Below, in pieces: positions 1 through 9,097 of a stretch of 64,000 bases of DNA. Numbering within the stretch: the stretch's first letter is position 1; every line of letters begins with the position of its first letter. Origin of the DNA: Bin5 sp965221145 (GTDB lineage Bacteria > Chloroflexota > Anaerolineae > Caldilineales > Caldilineaceae). The DNA is taken from the NCBI GenBank assembly GCA_965221145.1, contig OZ244877.1, positions 5,332,001-5,396,000 on the forward strand, given 5' to 3'. Below the pieces are notes generated by a model. That model searched no databases and had not been told where the DNA came from. It saw nothing but the letters and a program-made list of their open reading frames with translations. The position numbers and the translations under genes were made by a program.

Positions 1-28
1 GCAAAAAAACTGGGTTGCACCCGCACAG

Positions 29-130
29 GGGTGTGGTCCAGATTTGGGGGCGACCAGAGTGGCTGGTTTCGGAATCCAGTGTAGCTTTCCAGAGATAGCC
101 AGAAACTCACCCCCATTTTGGACCGCACCC
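29..130 (+). mobile_element. 102-bp MITE-like element, family 1, copy 1
   Basis: A 102-bp non-coding element beginning GGGTGTGGTCCA and ending in the imperfect inverse of that sequence, so it carries terminal inverted repeats of about 23 bp. It is flanked by a perfect 8-bp direct repeat CCGCACAG at 21-28 and 131-138, the expected target-site duplication of a transposition event. Two more copies of the same length lie at 5558-5659 and 23220-23321. No transposase is encoded here, so it must be moved in trans. The right end lies 16 bp upstream of the uvrC -35 box. Confidence 0.85.
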
Positions 131-146
131 CCGCACAGACAGTCGA

Positions 147-175
147 TTGAATCGGCCAAAGAGACGTGATACAAT
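147..175 (+). promoter_or_regulatory. uvrC promoter, apparently leaderless
   Basis: TTGAAT at 147-152 and TACAAT at 170-175 are separated by 17 bp, with a TG one base before the -10 box (extended -10). A start site 7-8 bases downstream falls on or next to the uvrC ATG at 183, so the mRNA would have no 5' leader. No Shine-Dalgarno sequence is visible before that ATG, which agrees. Confidence 0.7.
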
Positions 176-182
176 CGACATT

Positions 183-2111
183 ATGAACCGACGACTGCCG
201 CGACAAGTGCAACGGAAACTCGAAGAGCTGCCGAGCAAGCCTGGCTGTTATCTGATGTGGGACGAAGGCGCCAACGTGCTTTATGTGGGCAAAGCGCTGG
301 TGTTACGCCATCGTGTGCGCAGCTATTTCCAGTCGTCGGCCAAACACGCGCAGCGCATCCACGAAATGGTCGGCAAGGTGCGGAACATCACCTGGTGGGT
401 CACGCCGACGGAGATGGAGGCGCTGATCCTTGAGAACGACCTGATCAAGCGTTACCAGCCCCACTACAATGTCATGCTCAAGGATGACAAGGGCTATCCG
501 TACATCAAAGTTAATTGGCAGAATGACTTCCCCAAGGTGGAGCGCGTGCGCCAGATCAACGATGACGGCGCCCGCTATTTCGGCCCTTTTACGAGCAGTT
601 GGGCCGTGGGCCGCACGCTGGAGTCGATGCGCAAAGTCTTCCCTTACCTCGACTGTGATCGCTCCATCAACGGCAACGACGAAAGCCCTTGTCTCTACTA
701 TCATCTGAAACTGTGCGGCGGCCCCTGTATCGGCGTCCAGAGCCGCGCTGACTATCGCGAAGGCATCCGACAGCTGATCGACTTCCTCGAAGGCGACACC
801 GGTGAGGTGATGAGCCAGCTGGAAGCCAGGATGCGCAAGGCTGCCGAACGCTTCAACTTCGAGTTGGCCGCCGTCTATCGCGATCGCATCAAAGCCGCCC
901 AGCGCATCGTCCACCAACAGAAAGTGGTCGGTGTCCAGAACGATGACGAAGATGTCGTTGCCATCGCCCAGGACGCGAAATCCAGCGATACCGTCGTGCA
1001 GATCATGCTGGTGCGCCGCGGCAGGCTGATCGGAAGAGAGAATTTCGCTCTGCAAGGGGTTGAACTGTCTGAGACGACCGCCGAAAATCTGGGCGACCTG
1101 ATCGGTATCTTTATCCAGCGTTTTTACGCCGACGCCGCCAGCGCGCCCCCTTCAAGCCGCGGCGCGTTGAGCAAAGTTCCGCCCCGCCTGCTGGTCCAAT
1201 ATGTACCGCCCGACAAAGACCTGCTGGGGAGTTGGCTGAGCAAACTGCGCGGCGCAAAGGTCGAGATCCGCATGCCCCAGCGCGGCAAAAAGCGCAAACT
1301 GATGGAGTTCGCCAAGAGCAATGCCGAGGAGTATCTGCGCGTGCAGAAGGCCCAATGGGCCGAAGACACCAACCGCCAGACCGAAGCGTTGGCCGAACTG
1401 CAAGAAGCGCTGACTTTGCAGACCCCCCCAACCCGCATCGAATGCTACGACATCAGCACGTTGCAGGGGACCAATACCGTCGGCTCCATGGTCGTATTCG
1501 GCCGGGGCACCCCCCTGAAATCTGCTTACAAACGCTTCAAAATACGCGGCCAGGGCGGCCAGGGCGAGCCGGACGACTATGCCAGTATGCGGGAGATTCT
1601 GCGCCGCCGCTTCCGCCGCGCCGTGGAGGAAGACCCGGCCCGGCCAGGAAGCAAATCGACCGGTGCCAACCACTGGAAACTGCTGCCGGACCTCGTTATC
1701 GTTGACGGCGGCAAGGGCCAACTCGGCGTCGCCGTGGATGTGCTGGACGAGTTTGGTCTGCGCGATAGAGTGCCGGTGGTTGGACTGGCAAAACGGGAGG
1801 AGGAGATCTTTCTGCCCCAACGCCGCGAACCGCTCTATCTCCGCCGCGGCAGCCAGGCGTTTTACATGGTGCAACGCATCCGCGACGAGGCGCACCGCTT
1901 CGCCGTCACCTATCATCGCACTCTGCGTCGAAAAGGACAGACGACGACAGTGCTGGACAGCCTGCCCGGCATTGGCCCCAAACGGCGTAAGGCTCTGCTA
2001 CAATACTTCAGCGGCGATCTCGACAAAGTACGCCAGGCCACCCTCGATGAACTGCGGGCCGTGCCGGGCATGAACCACAAAGCCGCTGAATCGGTCAAGG
2101 AGAATCTGTAA
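183..2111 (+). CDS. uvrC: UvrABC excinuclease subunit C
   Basis: Nucleotide-excision-repair endonuclease that makes both incisions around a lesion after UvrA/UvrB loading. The 642-residue protein has the usual order. An N-terminal GIY-YIG nuclease is seen as GCYLM and YVGKA. A UVR helical hairpin near residues 200-235 would contact UvrB. A C-terminal RNase H-like endonuclease carries ECYDIS and VDGGKGQL. Two helix-hairpin-helix motifs (LPGIGPKRR, VPGMNHKA) end the protein. The ATG at 183 is chosen because an upstream in-frame TTG at 147 lies inside the -35 box and the ATG matches the predicted transcription start. The stop codon abuts the ATG of the next gene, so the two are probably cotranscribed. 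Confidence 0.96.
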   Translation: MNRRLPRQVQRKLEELPSKPGCYLMWDEGANVLYVGKALVLRHRVRSYFQSSAKHAQRIHEMVGKVRNITWWVTPTEMEALILENDLIKRYQPHYNVMLKDDKGYPYIKVNWQNDFPKVERVRQINDDGARYFGPFTSSWAVGRTLESMRKVFPYLDCDRSINGNDESPCLYYHLKLCGGPCIGVQSRADYREGIRQLIDFLEGDTGEVMSQLEARMRKAAERFNFELAAVYRDRIKAAQRIVHQQKVVGVQNDDEDVVAIAQDAKSSDTVVQIMLVRRGRLIGRENFALQGVELSETTAENLGDLIGIFIQRFYADAASAPPSSRGALSKVPPRLLVQYVPPDKDLLGSWLSKLRGAKVEIRMPQRGKKRKLMEFAKSNAEEYLRVQKAQWAEDTNRQTEALAELQEALTLQTPPTRIECYDISTLQGTNTVGSMVVFGRGTPLKSAYKRFKIRGQGGQGEPDDYASMREILRRRFRRAVEEDPARPGSKSTGANHWKLLPDLVIVDGGKGQLGVAVDVLDEFGLRDRVPVVGLAKREEEIFLPQRREPLYLRRGSQAFYMVQRIRDEAHRFAVTYHRTLRRKGQTTTVLDSLPGIGPKRRKALLQYFSGDLDKVRQATLDELRAVPGMNHKAAESVKENL

Positions 2112-4640
2112 ATGACCCGCGGCAACCGGGCCGGCCTTTCCCAGTTTGTCGGCTCCCCACCCACTCTGGCGCTGCTGCAATCACTTGCCTACCTGGATGG
2201 CTTGCCCATCGACGAGATCGCCGCTCTCCTCCAAGCGAACTCGCTGGTGGTCGATTTTTCCGCTGGCGACGAACTGACCCGGCAGGACGATGTCGCCGAG
2301 TTCCTCTTCTTTGTTCTCAGCGGCTCCGTCCGCGTTGTGCGGCGCGACCAGGACGAAAACGCCTCTGGCTCCCAGGAAATACTCGGCCGGCTGGTCACAG
2401 CAGACGACATCATCGGTCGCTACGAACTGACCTTCAGCCTCAAGTACATCAGCACCGCCACCGCTGAAGACGCAGTGACAGCGCTGTGCATCGACCGTTC
2501 GACACTGGAGCAGCTTCTCTATCGCTATCCCTCCCTCCACCAGCAGACCATCTACCAGGCGGTCGTCAACCGTTTGCGCACGATGCCTCTGCTGGCCGAT
2601 GTCGATATGGACATTCTCGGATTTCTGGCCGAAGAGATCCGCAGCCAGACCGTGTCCGCGGGCACTGTCCTCTATACCCAGAACCAGCCCCCCGACACGC
2701 TCTTTCTCATCGCCCAGGGACAGATAGAACTCTATCATCCCCGCAGAACCGATAACCGCCTGTGGCTGGGAACCGGCAGCCCCTTTGGCTTTCCCGGAAG
2801 CGTCGGCACGACCCACAGCGCGCCTGCGGACCGATACGGACATTGGGCCGAAGCCAAAACCGAGACGACATTGTTCGAATTGCCTTGGAAGACGTTGCGC
2901 CAGATCGGTCGCCGTTTTCCCCAGGCGGTCGACCCGGAAATCCAACTGCTGCCAGCCAAAACGATCAGCGCCATTTCCATCTTCGCCGGACTGACTCCCC
3001 ACGAACAGATTCAACTGGCAGGCTTTTGCACCTTCCAGCGCATCCCCCAATACCATCCCATCATGCAGCAGGGCGATAGCGCCGACAGTATGTGGATCTT
3101 GCTCGAAAACAGCCGAGCCGTGTTGAGCGCGCTGGACGAAGAGAACCGTGCCCTGCCCCGCGCGCCGGTGCGCGGTATCTTCTCCTTCAACGATACCGCA
3201 CTCCTCGCCGCCAGTCATGTGGAACTGACCGTTGAATCTGAACCGGGCAGCCTGTGGCTGCGACTCCACCGGCAGGATTTTCAGCGTTTCGGCCAGATCT
3301 GCGGCCAGGAGATCGTGGACAAAATTGCCGCCCGCCTGCCCGCGGAGGTTGATGACGCCGATCCCGACCAGCGGCAGGACTATAAGTGGATGCGAAAAGG
3401 CGAACTCCTGGTCAGCTTGCGCTTGCGTCACTGGCTGGCGCTGCTGGGGAAATCGCCGGCGACGATTGTTGCCATCCTCGCCGGCGTCGGCTTTACCTGG
3501 CTCTTCTCGTCTCTTGGCGTCGCTCTCTGGTTCTCCCTGGGCATCAGCGCCCTCTTTGTGATCCTGGCGCTCATCTGGGGCATCCTCAACTACCTCAACG
3601 ACTACTTTATTGTCACCAACCGGCGGGTCATCCAGCAGGAGAAGGTCATCTTTTTCAGCGAACAGCGGCGGGAAGCTCTGCTCGAACAGATTCAGCGGGT
3701 TGATGTCTCCACGACATTCTGGGGGAATCTGCTCAATTACGGTAGCATGTCCGTCTATACCGCTGGCACAACAGGATCAATCGACTTCGACTTTGTCGCA
3801 GCCGCGGACGACCTGCGGGCTACGATCTTTCATCAACGCGGTCTGCGCCAACAGCGTGCCAGCGCCGAGAGCAAACTGGATATCCAGAACGAGTTGGAGA
3901 AGCGTCTGGGCCTGACCGTTGATCTGCCCAGCCGAGTGCGAACCGACGCGGCCCCGGCCGCCCCCGACGACACCGCGGCCGGGTCGGGCGTGTGGAAAAA
4001 ACTGCGCCGCTCTATCACCGTCGACAGTTCACTCGATTGGGAATCTACCGATCGTATCGTCTGGCACAAACATTGGTGGGTGCTTCTTGTCCAGGTCGCG
4101 TTGCCCGGACTGCTCCTGCTGGTCGAACTGGCGTTGCTGTCCGGAGGCTTCGCTTCGGTTGCCCTGCTGCAACAGATTCAATCCAGCTTGGACGCTACGA
4201 CTCTGCTGGTCTCCGGGGGGGTGGTGATGCTCGCTACCCTGGGTTGGATTCTCTGGGCCGTAACCGATTGGTGGAATGACACCTACACGGTCACCGAAGA
4301 CAGAATTATCGACGTTGAGAAGCTTCCGCTCTTTCTTAGCGAGCAGCGCCGCGAAGCCCAGCTCAGTGACATTCAGGACATAAGCCTGGATATGAACTCA
4401 CCCCTGAAGATGATGTTGAACTTTGGCAATATCATCGTGCAGACGGCCGCCGGCGAGGGCGCTTTCACCTTCGATCACGTGCCCAATCCCAGAAACGTCA
4501 AAGAAGAGATCACCCGGCGGATGATCGTATGGCGGCGCGAGGATGAACGGCGCAAGGCCCAGGACCGCAGCCGGGACCTGCCCGACTGGTTCGAGATGTA
4601 CAACCGGCTGGAGATGGGGCAAGCGAGGAACAAGGAGTGA
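2112..4640 (+). CDS. Membrane protein with cNMP-binding-like and two bacterial PH (bPH2) domains
   Basis: An 842-residue protein starting immediately after the uvrC stop. Residues about 20-410 look like three successive cyclic-nucleotide-binding-type beta-rolls (for example LSGSVRVV, AQGQIELY and a weaker third). Two units follow, each a transmembrane helix pair and a bPH2 domain of the YdbS type. Both bPH2 domains share an F[FL]SEQRREA core and contain YFIVTNRRVI or TYTVTEDRII. A plausible reading is a cytosolic sensor controlling a membrane-associated PH module. The ligand is unknown, and the beta-rolls lack an obvious phosphate-binding cassette, so they may be structural. Duplication of the TM-bPH2 unit is clear from the sequence. 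Confidence 0.8.
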   Translation: MTRGNRAGLSQFVGSPPTLALLQSLAYLDGLPIDEIAALLQANSLVVDFSAGDELTRQDDVAEFLFFVLSGSVRVVRRDQDENASGSQEILGRLVTADDIIGRYELTFSLKYISTATAEDAVTALCIDRSTLEQLLYRYPSLHQQTIYQAVVNRLRTMPLLADVDMDILGFLAEEIRSQTVSAGTVLYTQNQPPDTLFLIAQGQIELYHPRRTDNRLWLGTGSPFGFPGSVGTTHSAPADRYGHWAEAKTETTLFELPWKTLRQIGRRFPQAVDPEIQLLPAKTISAISIFAGLTPHEQIQLAGFCTFQRIPQYHPIMQQGDSADSMWILLENSRAVLSALDEENRALPRAPVRGIFSFNDTALLAASHVELTVESEPGSLWLRLHRQDFQRFGQICGQEIVDKIAARLPAEVDDADPDQRQDYKWMRKGELLVSLRLRHWLALLGKSPATIVAILAGVGFTWLFSSLGVALWFSLGISALFVILALIWGILNYLNDYFIVTNRRVIQQEKVIFFSEQRREALLEQIQRVDVSTTFWGNLLNYGSMSVYTAGTTGSIDFDFVAAADDLRATIFHQRGLRQQRASAESKLDIQNELEKRLGLTVDLPSRVRTDAAPAAPDDTAAGSGVWKKLRRSITVDSSLDWESTDRIVWHKHWWVLLVQVALPGLLLLVELALLSGGFASVALLQQIQSSLDATTLLVSGGVVMLATLGWILWAVTDWWNDTYTVTEDRIIDVEKLPLFLSEQRREAQLSDIQDISLDMNSPLKMMLNFGNIIVQTAAGEGAFTFDHVPNPRNVKEEITRRMIVWRREDERRKAQDRSRDLPDWFEMYNRLEMGQARNKE

Positions 4641-4642
4641 GG

Positions 4643-4674
4643 TAAGGAGAGAGGGTATCTCACGCTCTCTTACG
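4643..4674. terminator. Inverted repeat between convergent genes
   Basis: GTAAGGAGAG at 4643-4652 pairs with CTCTCTTAC at 4666-4674 (nine pairs, one bulged G). It sits in the 72-bp gap between two convergent genes, a natural place for a bidirectional terminator. There is no T-tract on either side, so termination is an inference from position. The purine/pyrimidine arms resemble other repeats in this window (32428-32480, 34563-34612, 57655-57742). Confidence 0.4.
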
Positions 4675-4712
4675 GAATGCGCAATCAAGCGATTGCCCAA
4701 ACTGAACGCACC

Positions 4713-5507
4713 TTAACTACCATACGTCAATCGGTCGATCAGACGGCGCGGCAGATCAACGGCTCGCATCTGGCTTTGCGTCAGGTCGACGGGATACGCC
4801 ACGCGACGCTGTTCCCAGGTGAGGGCCTCCAGATCCAGCAGGGCGTAAGCGGCCCTCGGGTCATTGTCGCGCGGCTGACCCACACTGCCCGGATTGAGGA
4901 TCAGGCGCTCAAGCTCCGTCAGCTCCAGCCGTACAAGTTGCGCCTCATAAGGCCGGAGAAAGTCAACAGTCACCGGAATGCCGTTCCGTCTGCCGCGCCT
5001 CGAATATATCCTGCGCAGTTGCCAGTGGAAGATCGCCGGTTTGTGCGTGTGGCCCACCAGGCACATCTGGGTTTCAAAGTGGGCAAAGTTTTCCAACGCG
5101 ATCTCCGGCGACTGGACATACTCCGACACCGGCTCCCGCGGGCTGGCATGCGTGATCAGTAGGCTGCCCGCGCCTTCCGGTTCGAGCGGTTCCGCTGGTA
5201 AACTGTCGAGGAACTTACGGCTCTTCGCGCTCAGTTGGCCCCGGGTCCATTCAACGGCTGCGCGCGCCAGGGGATTGAAATGTTCAATATCCAGCCCGGG
5301 ACGCCCCAACACAGCCCAATCATGGTTGCCGATGACGCACAGATCCGCCTCCGACTGCACAAGTTCGACACACTCATTCGGAGCCGGGCCATAACCGACC
5401 ACATCGCCCAAACACCAGATCGCATCATAACGACCTGCGGCGTCGGCCATGACCGTTTCCAGAGCGACAAAGTTTGCGTGAATGTCAGAAAGAACCAATA
5501 CGCGCAT
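4713..5507 (-). CDS. Calcineurin-like metallophosphoesterase
   Basis: A 264-residue predicted phosphodiesterase or phosphatase of the YfcE/MJ0936-like group. The metal-binding motifs are in order: LSDIHAN at the N-terminus, CLGDVVGYGP, IGNHDW and GHTHKP. The start is the ATG at 5507. It converges on the cNMP/bPH2 gene and is transcribed away from nadK. The substrate cannot be deduced; such enzymes act on cyclic nucleotides or on phosphate mono- and diesters. All motif residues are intact. Confidence 0.85.
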   Translation of the reverse strand: MRVLVLSDIHANFVALETVMADAAGRYDAIWCLGDVVGYGPAPNECVELVQSEADLCVIGNHDWAVLGRPGLDIEHFNPLARAAVEWTRGQLSAKSRKFLDSLPAEPLEPEGAGSLLITHASPREPVSEYVQSPEIALENFAHFETQMCLVGHTHKPAIFHWQLRRIYSRRGRRNGIPVTVDFLRPYEAQLVRLELTELERLILNPGSVGQPRDNDPRAAYALLDLEALTWEQRRVAYPVDLTQSQMRAVDLPRRLIDRLTYGS

Positions 5508-5557
5508 TGAGGCATCTTAACACAGGCTGGATTTCAACTCAAACGGATAGACATAAT

Positions 5558-5659
5558 GGGTGTGGTCCAGATTTGGGGGCGACCAGAGTGGCTGGCATCG
5601 GAATCCAGTGTAGCTTTCCAGAGACAGCCAGAAACTCACCCCCATTGTGAACCGCACCC
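5558..5659 (+). mobile_element. 102-bp MITE-like element, family 1, copy 2
   Basis: Nearly identical to the element at 29-130 and in the same orientation. It is flanked by a perfect 8-bp direct repeat GACATAAT at 5550-5557 and 5660-5667. The high similarity of the two copies and the intact duplication suggest recent movement. It lies in the divergent intergenic region between the metallophosphoesterase gene and nadK and may carry or disturb their promoters. Confidence 0.88.
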
Positions 5660-5737
5660 GACATAATTGTCTGAATATGCTTGTATGGATATAGACTGGA
5701 GAGCCAGCCCTGCATCAATGAGGAAAGACTGTCTGAA

Positions 5738-6604
5738 ATGACGGACGCCGCAACAAGCGCTTTCAGCCGCATCGGAATTCTTCACCACCCGCGCAAACCG
5801 GACTCGCTGGAACTCGCGGGCCAGATGGAACTGTTCCTGCGCCGCGCCGGCGTGAATGAGACCTGGCGCCACTCCGCCTGGGATGCCGACGTGATCAAAA
5901 CCAGACTCCCCGACGTCGACCTGCTGATTACTCTCGGCGGCGATGGCACCATGCTGCGGGCCGCGCGACTCGGGGCGGCCTACAACGTACCCATGTTAGG
6001 CGTAAAGATGGGGCGGCTCGGCTTTCTGGCCGAGATCTTCCCCCAGGATTGGCGAACGCCCCTGGAACAACTGCTCCGAGGCGACTGCTGGATTGAAGAG
6101 CGGCTTATGGTGCGCGCATTGGTGGAAAAGGCCAGACCCAACGGCGGCGAACGCGTCGTGCGCTGCACATTCGACGCCCTCAACGATGTCGTCCTCAGCC
6201 GCGGCAGTCTGGCCCGCATTGTGCGCGTCAGCGCCAACCTGGACGGCGGCTATCTGACCACCTACACCTGCGATGGGCTGATCGTCAGCACGGCGACCGG
6301 CAGCACAGCCTACGCCCTGGCCGCGGGGGGGCCAATCCTGCCGCCGGAACTGCGCAACATCCTCGTGATTCCCGTGGCCCCCCACATGAGCATGGATCGG
6401 GCCGTCGTCCTCTCCGAGGGCACAGAAGTGCGCCTGCGCGTCTACAGCGATCACTCGGCCATGCTGACCGTGGACGGCCAGTTCGAAGTCGAGGTCGACG
6501 ATTCCGATGAGATCGTCGTCGACAGCAGCCCCTATCAGGCCCGCTTTGTCCGCATCCGCCCGCGTAGCTACTTCTACCAGACGCTGATGGACAAGCTGAA
6601 ATGA
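5738..6604 (+). CDS. nadK: NAD kinase
   Basis: Phosphorylates NAD to NADP with ATP or polyphosphate; cytoplasmic. The 288-residue protein has the signature LGGDGTMLRAAR with the catalytic Asp, then VKMGRLGFLAEI, and the C-terminal STATGSTAYALAAGGPI that binds NAD. I place the start at the ATG at 5738 (preceded by AGGAAAG) and not at an upstream TTG at 5681, because the homologous part begins a few residues later (FSRIGILHHP). A J-domain gene follows 66 bp downstream on the same strand. Confidence 0.95.
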   Translation: MTDAATSAFSRIGILHHPRKPDSLELAGQMELFLRRAGVNETWRHSAWDADVIKTRLPDVDLLITLGGDGTMLRAARLGAAYNVPMLGVKMGRLGFLAEIFPQDWRTPLEQLLRGDCWIEERLMVRALVEKARPNGGERVVRCTFDALNDVVLSRGSLARIVRVSANLDGGYLTTYTCDGLIVSTATGSTAYALAAGGPILPPELRNILVIPVAPHMSMDRAVVLSEGTEVRLRVYSDHSAMLTVDGQFEVEVDDSDEIVVDSSPYQARFVRIRPRSYFYQTLMDKLK

Positions 6605-6670
6605 ACGGGGCGCCGCCTGGAGGTCGCGCCTTTCCCTGGCGCGCCAATCTATAGTAGAGAGCAAAATTCG

Positions 6671-7432
6671 ATGTCAGACAAAAGCCATCCATCCGCAAAG
6701 GAGCACTACCGCTCCCTGGACCTGCCGGAAGACGCCGGGCAGGAAGAGATCGCACAGCAGTTCAGACGCCTGCAAATGCTGTACCAACCGGAAACGCTGG
6801 AATCCGCAGAGGACCGGGCCTATGCAGCGCAAAAGCTGGCCGCCGTCGAAAAAGCCTACGAGATCCTCGGTGACCCGGCCCGGCGCGCCATCTATGACGG
6901 CAAACCCGCCCCGGTCGAAGTTGGGAGCGACGGTGAGCCGGAAGCCCTGACCTGCGCCAACCATCCGGATCGGGAAACGCTCCTGCGCTGCAACAAGTGC
7001 GGCAAGCCCATCTGTATCGCCTGCGCCGTGCGTACACCGGTCGGCTACCGCTGCACTGACTGTGTACGCGAACAGCAGAACATCTACTTCAATGCCCTGG
7101 GACGGGACAACATCGTCGCCCTGGCGGTGGGATTTGTCCTTACCCTTATCGTCGCCCCAATTGTCGGCTTTCTGCTGGGCAGTTTCGGCTTTTTCGGCTT
7201 CTTATTCGCCTTCATCGTCGGCTCCGGCGCCGGGACGCTCGTGGCCCGCGTCATTCGCCGCGCAGTCGGCAACCGCCGCGGGCGCAAACTGCCGCACTTC
7301 GCTCTGACCGGCATCATTCTGGGCGTGGCGCCCTGGGCGCTCTTCTTCCTCCTCGCAAGCGGGAGCGGGCTGCTGATGCTGCTCCTTTTCACCGGCTTGG
7401 CGGTCGCATCCGCCTTTCCCCAACTGCGGTAG
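6671..7432 (+). CDS. Degenerate J-domain, zinc-finger membrane protein
   Basis: A 253-residue protein. Residues about 10-70 fold like a DnaJ J-domain (EHYRSLDLPED, AVEKAYEILGDPARRAIYDG), but the obligatory HPD tripeptide is replaced by Gln39-Pro40-Glu41, so stimulation of DnaK ATPase is doubtful. Residues about 95-140 form a B-box-like zinc finger with regular Cys/His pairs (CANHPDR, CNKCGKPIC, CTDCV). The remainder holds about three transmembrane helices. The C2/B-box plus membrane arrangement is common in Chloroflexota hypothetical proteins; its function is unknown. Confidence 0.75.
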   Translation: MSDKSHPSAKEHYRSLDLPEDAGQEEIAQQFRRLQMLYQPETLESAEDRAYAAQKLAAVEKAYEILGDPARRAIYDGKPAPVEVGSDGEPEALTCANHPDRETLLRCNKCGKPICIACAVRTPVGYRCTDCVREQQNIYFNALGRDNIVALAVGFVLTLIVAPIVGFLLGSFGFFGFLFAFIVGSGAGTLVARVIRRAVGNRRGRKLPHFALTGIILGVAPWALFFLLASGSGLLMLLLFTGLAVASAFPQLR

Positions 7433-7564
7433 AGTCTTCAACAAGCCCGCCCACACGCGACGCGAAAAGCCGGAGACGCCCGCGGGGGAACGCGCGCCTC
7501 CGGGTGACGGAAGCAGATCGGACACAGGCTGGCGCAACAGGCTCTGCCGCGGCCATTAGCCGAA

Positions 7565-8812
7565 CTACATCGTACCCAACCCGAATGCGGGATCCGCAGC
7601 TTGGCGCTGCGACCCTTCCGCGTCGAGCCGCATTCGACGACTCCCTCCCCGGATCTCGCCCACCACCAGAATGATGAGCGCCGCGCTGGCGTGCCCCGCC
7701 AGAATCCAGGCCAGCAGCGTCGTGACGCTCAGGCCGGATGCAAACGGCTCTGCTCTTTCCGGCATTTCCATCGCCGACTCCCCGCCGACTGGCAGCGGCG
7801 TGCGGCTGGTGGTCGTCAGAGCGTATACCCTTCCTGTCCGACCGGTCACCGGCAGCAGTTCCGCCACCTGAGCAGCCTCCAATTCCGCCACCGTTTCCCA
7901 GTGCGCGCCGCCATCGGTGCTGATCATCACGCGGCCGGGCGGCGCGTGATGATCGTCCAACCCGGAGAGACCACCCGTTGCGGCGTAGATCACGTCTTGC
8001 TGCGCCGCATCGACAACCAGATCGCTGATCGCAAGCCGGTCGTATAACGCATACCCCAACCCGTGATTGAGCGACCGCCACACGACGCCATCCCGGCTCA
8101 CAACGATCCCGGCATCGGCCGTGCCTGCATAGACCGTCGGCGGTGAGGTGTCGGCAACCGCTATGGCGGTCGGTGATCCGGGCAGACTGTCCACAGTCAC
8201 CCACCGCAGACCGAACGCCTCAGCCCGGTACAGCTTCTCCTGCGTACGCACGAACGCCAGTCCTGCCCCCGTGCTGTCCGTGGCGATCTCCTGCACCGGC
8301 TCCTCCAACAGCAGGTGTCCGCTGGCGATCAGATCGCCCCTGCCCGCGGCGCCCACATCCCGCAGCCGAAAGACCCCGTCGGCATCCGTGCCTACATACA
8401 GCAGCCAGTTGGCCGCGTCGAAGGCCAGCGCGGTCACGCCGCCGATGGCATCCGAATCCATCGCAATCTCCATCCAACTTTGGCCGGCGTTGCGGGAAAC
8501 ATAGACACTCAACCGGTTGGCCGCGCCGATATACACCGTATCCGCATTGCCCCGAGCCACCGCCACGGCGTTGACGATCACACCGGGCGGCGCGGAGATC
8601 GACTCCCAGACGCCGCCGACCCCGGCATAGAGCCGGCCGCCGTCTACCGCGTAGCTGCGCCCGTCCGTGCGCGCCGCCGCCGCATACGCGCGCACGTTCT
8701 CCAATTCAGTTAGCGGAATCCAATCCGGCCCGGCGCTCGCCGCCGCGCCGACAGACGCAGCCAGCGACAGTAGCAGAAGAGTCGTTCCCGTCAAAAGAAA
8801 TCGTAAAATCAT
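7565..8812 (-). CDS. Secreted Asp-box (BNR) repeat propeller protein
   Basis: A 415-residue exported protein. The ATG at 8812 is preceded by GGAGG at ideal distance and opens a signal peptide (LLLLSLAASVGAAASA). The body carries Ycf48/sialidase-type Asp-boxes of the form S-x-[DN]-x-G-x-x-W (SRNAGQSW, SRDGVVW, STDGGAHW) alternating with VYIGA/VYAGT strands, consistent with a beta-propeller. A C-terminal hydrophobic helix followed by arginines suggests a membrane anchor with the propeller outside. The region upstream of 8812 that stays open in frame has no good start. Its ligand is unknown. Confidence 0.8.
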   Translation of the reverse strand: MILRFLLTGTTLLLLSLAASVGAAASAGPDWIPLTELENVRAYAAAARTDGRSYAVDGGRLYAGVGGVWESISAPPGVIVNAVAVARGNADTVYIGAANRLSVYVSRNAGQSWMEIAMDSDAIGGVTALAFDAANWLLYVGTDADGVFRLRDVGAAGRGDLIASGHLLLEEPVQEIATDSTGAGLAFVRTQEKLYRAEAFGLRWVTVDSLPGSPTAIAVADTSPPTVYAGTADAGIVVSRDGVVWRSLNHGLGYALYDRLAISDLVVDAAQQDVIYAATGGLSGLDDHHAPPGRVMISTDGGAHWETVAELEAAQVAELLPVTGRTGRVYALTTTSRTPLPVGGESAMEMPERAEPFASGLSVTTLLAWILAGHASAALIILVVGEIRGGSRRMRLDAEGSQRQAADPAFGLGTM

Positions 8813-9002
8813 GGCTGAACCTCCGTAATTCGCAATTCTGACTGTCGATGCCATGATTCTACTTCCTTCAGAGACATTTTTCCGGCCAACTGTCGGAACG
8901 TTTTCGGACCGTTTTCTGACGCTCGCCTCGTCTCGGACCCCAAATTCGATCCATCTGTCGGCCACTCCGCCATCCTGGGATGCCCACATTTCTTGCAACT
9001 GC

Positions 9003-9031
9003 TTGCGATGACTGTGGGGTTGTGCTATGAT
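9003..9031 (+). promoter_or_regulatory. Promoter of the LysM lipoprotein gene
   Basis: TTGCGA at 9003-9008 and TATGAT at 9026-9031 with 17-bp spacing. Transcription would begin near 9038, giving a leader of about 165 nt that begins inside the inverted repeat at 9035-9097. Confidence 0.6.
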
Positions 9032-9034
9032 CCA

Positions 9035-9097
9035 GTTTGAGGATTCTTTCGGTTGGGCTCCCCTGCGCCAATGTCCTCCGCCGAAAAATCCTCAAAC
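9035..9097 (+). promoter_or_regulatory. Long inverted repeat in the 5' leader
   Basis: GTTTGAGGATT at 9035-9045 is perfectly complementary to AATCCTCAAAC at 9087-9097. The pairing continues inward, after one bulged C, with TTTCGG (9047-9052) against CCGAAA (9081-9086). The 28-nt loop is C-rich. It could be an operator at the start of transcription or an RNA hairpin stabilising the leader. Confidence 0.6.

Noticed and set aside
147..182. TTG start giving a 12-residue longer UvrC
   Set aside because: The TTG is part of a well-placed -35 box and homology starts after the ATG at 183.
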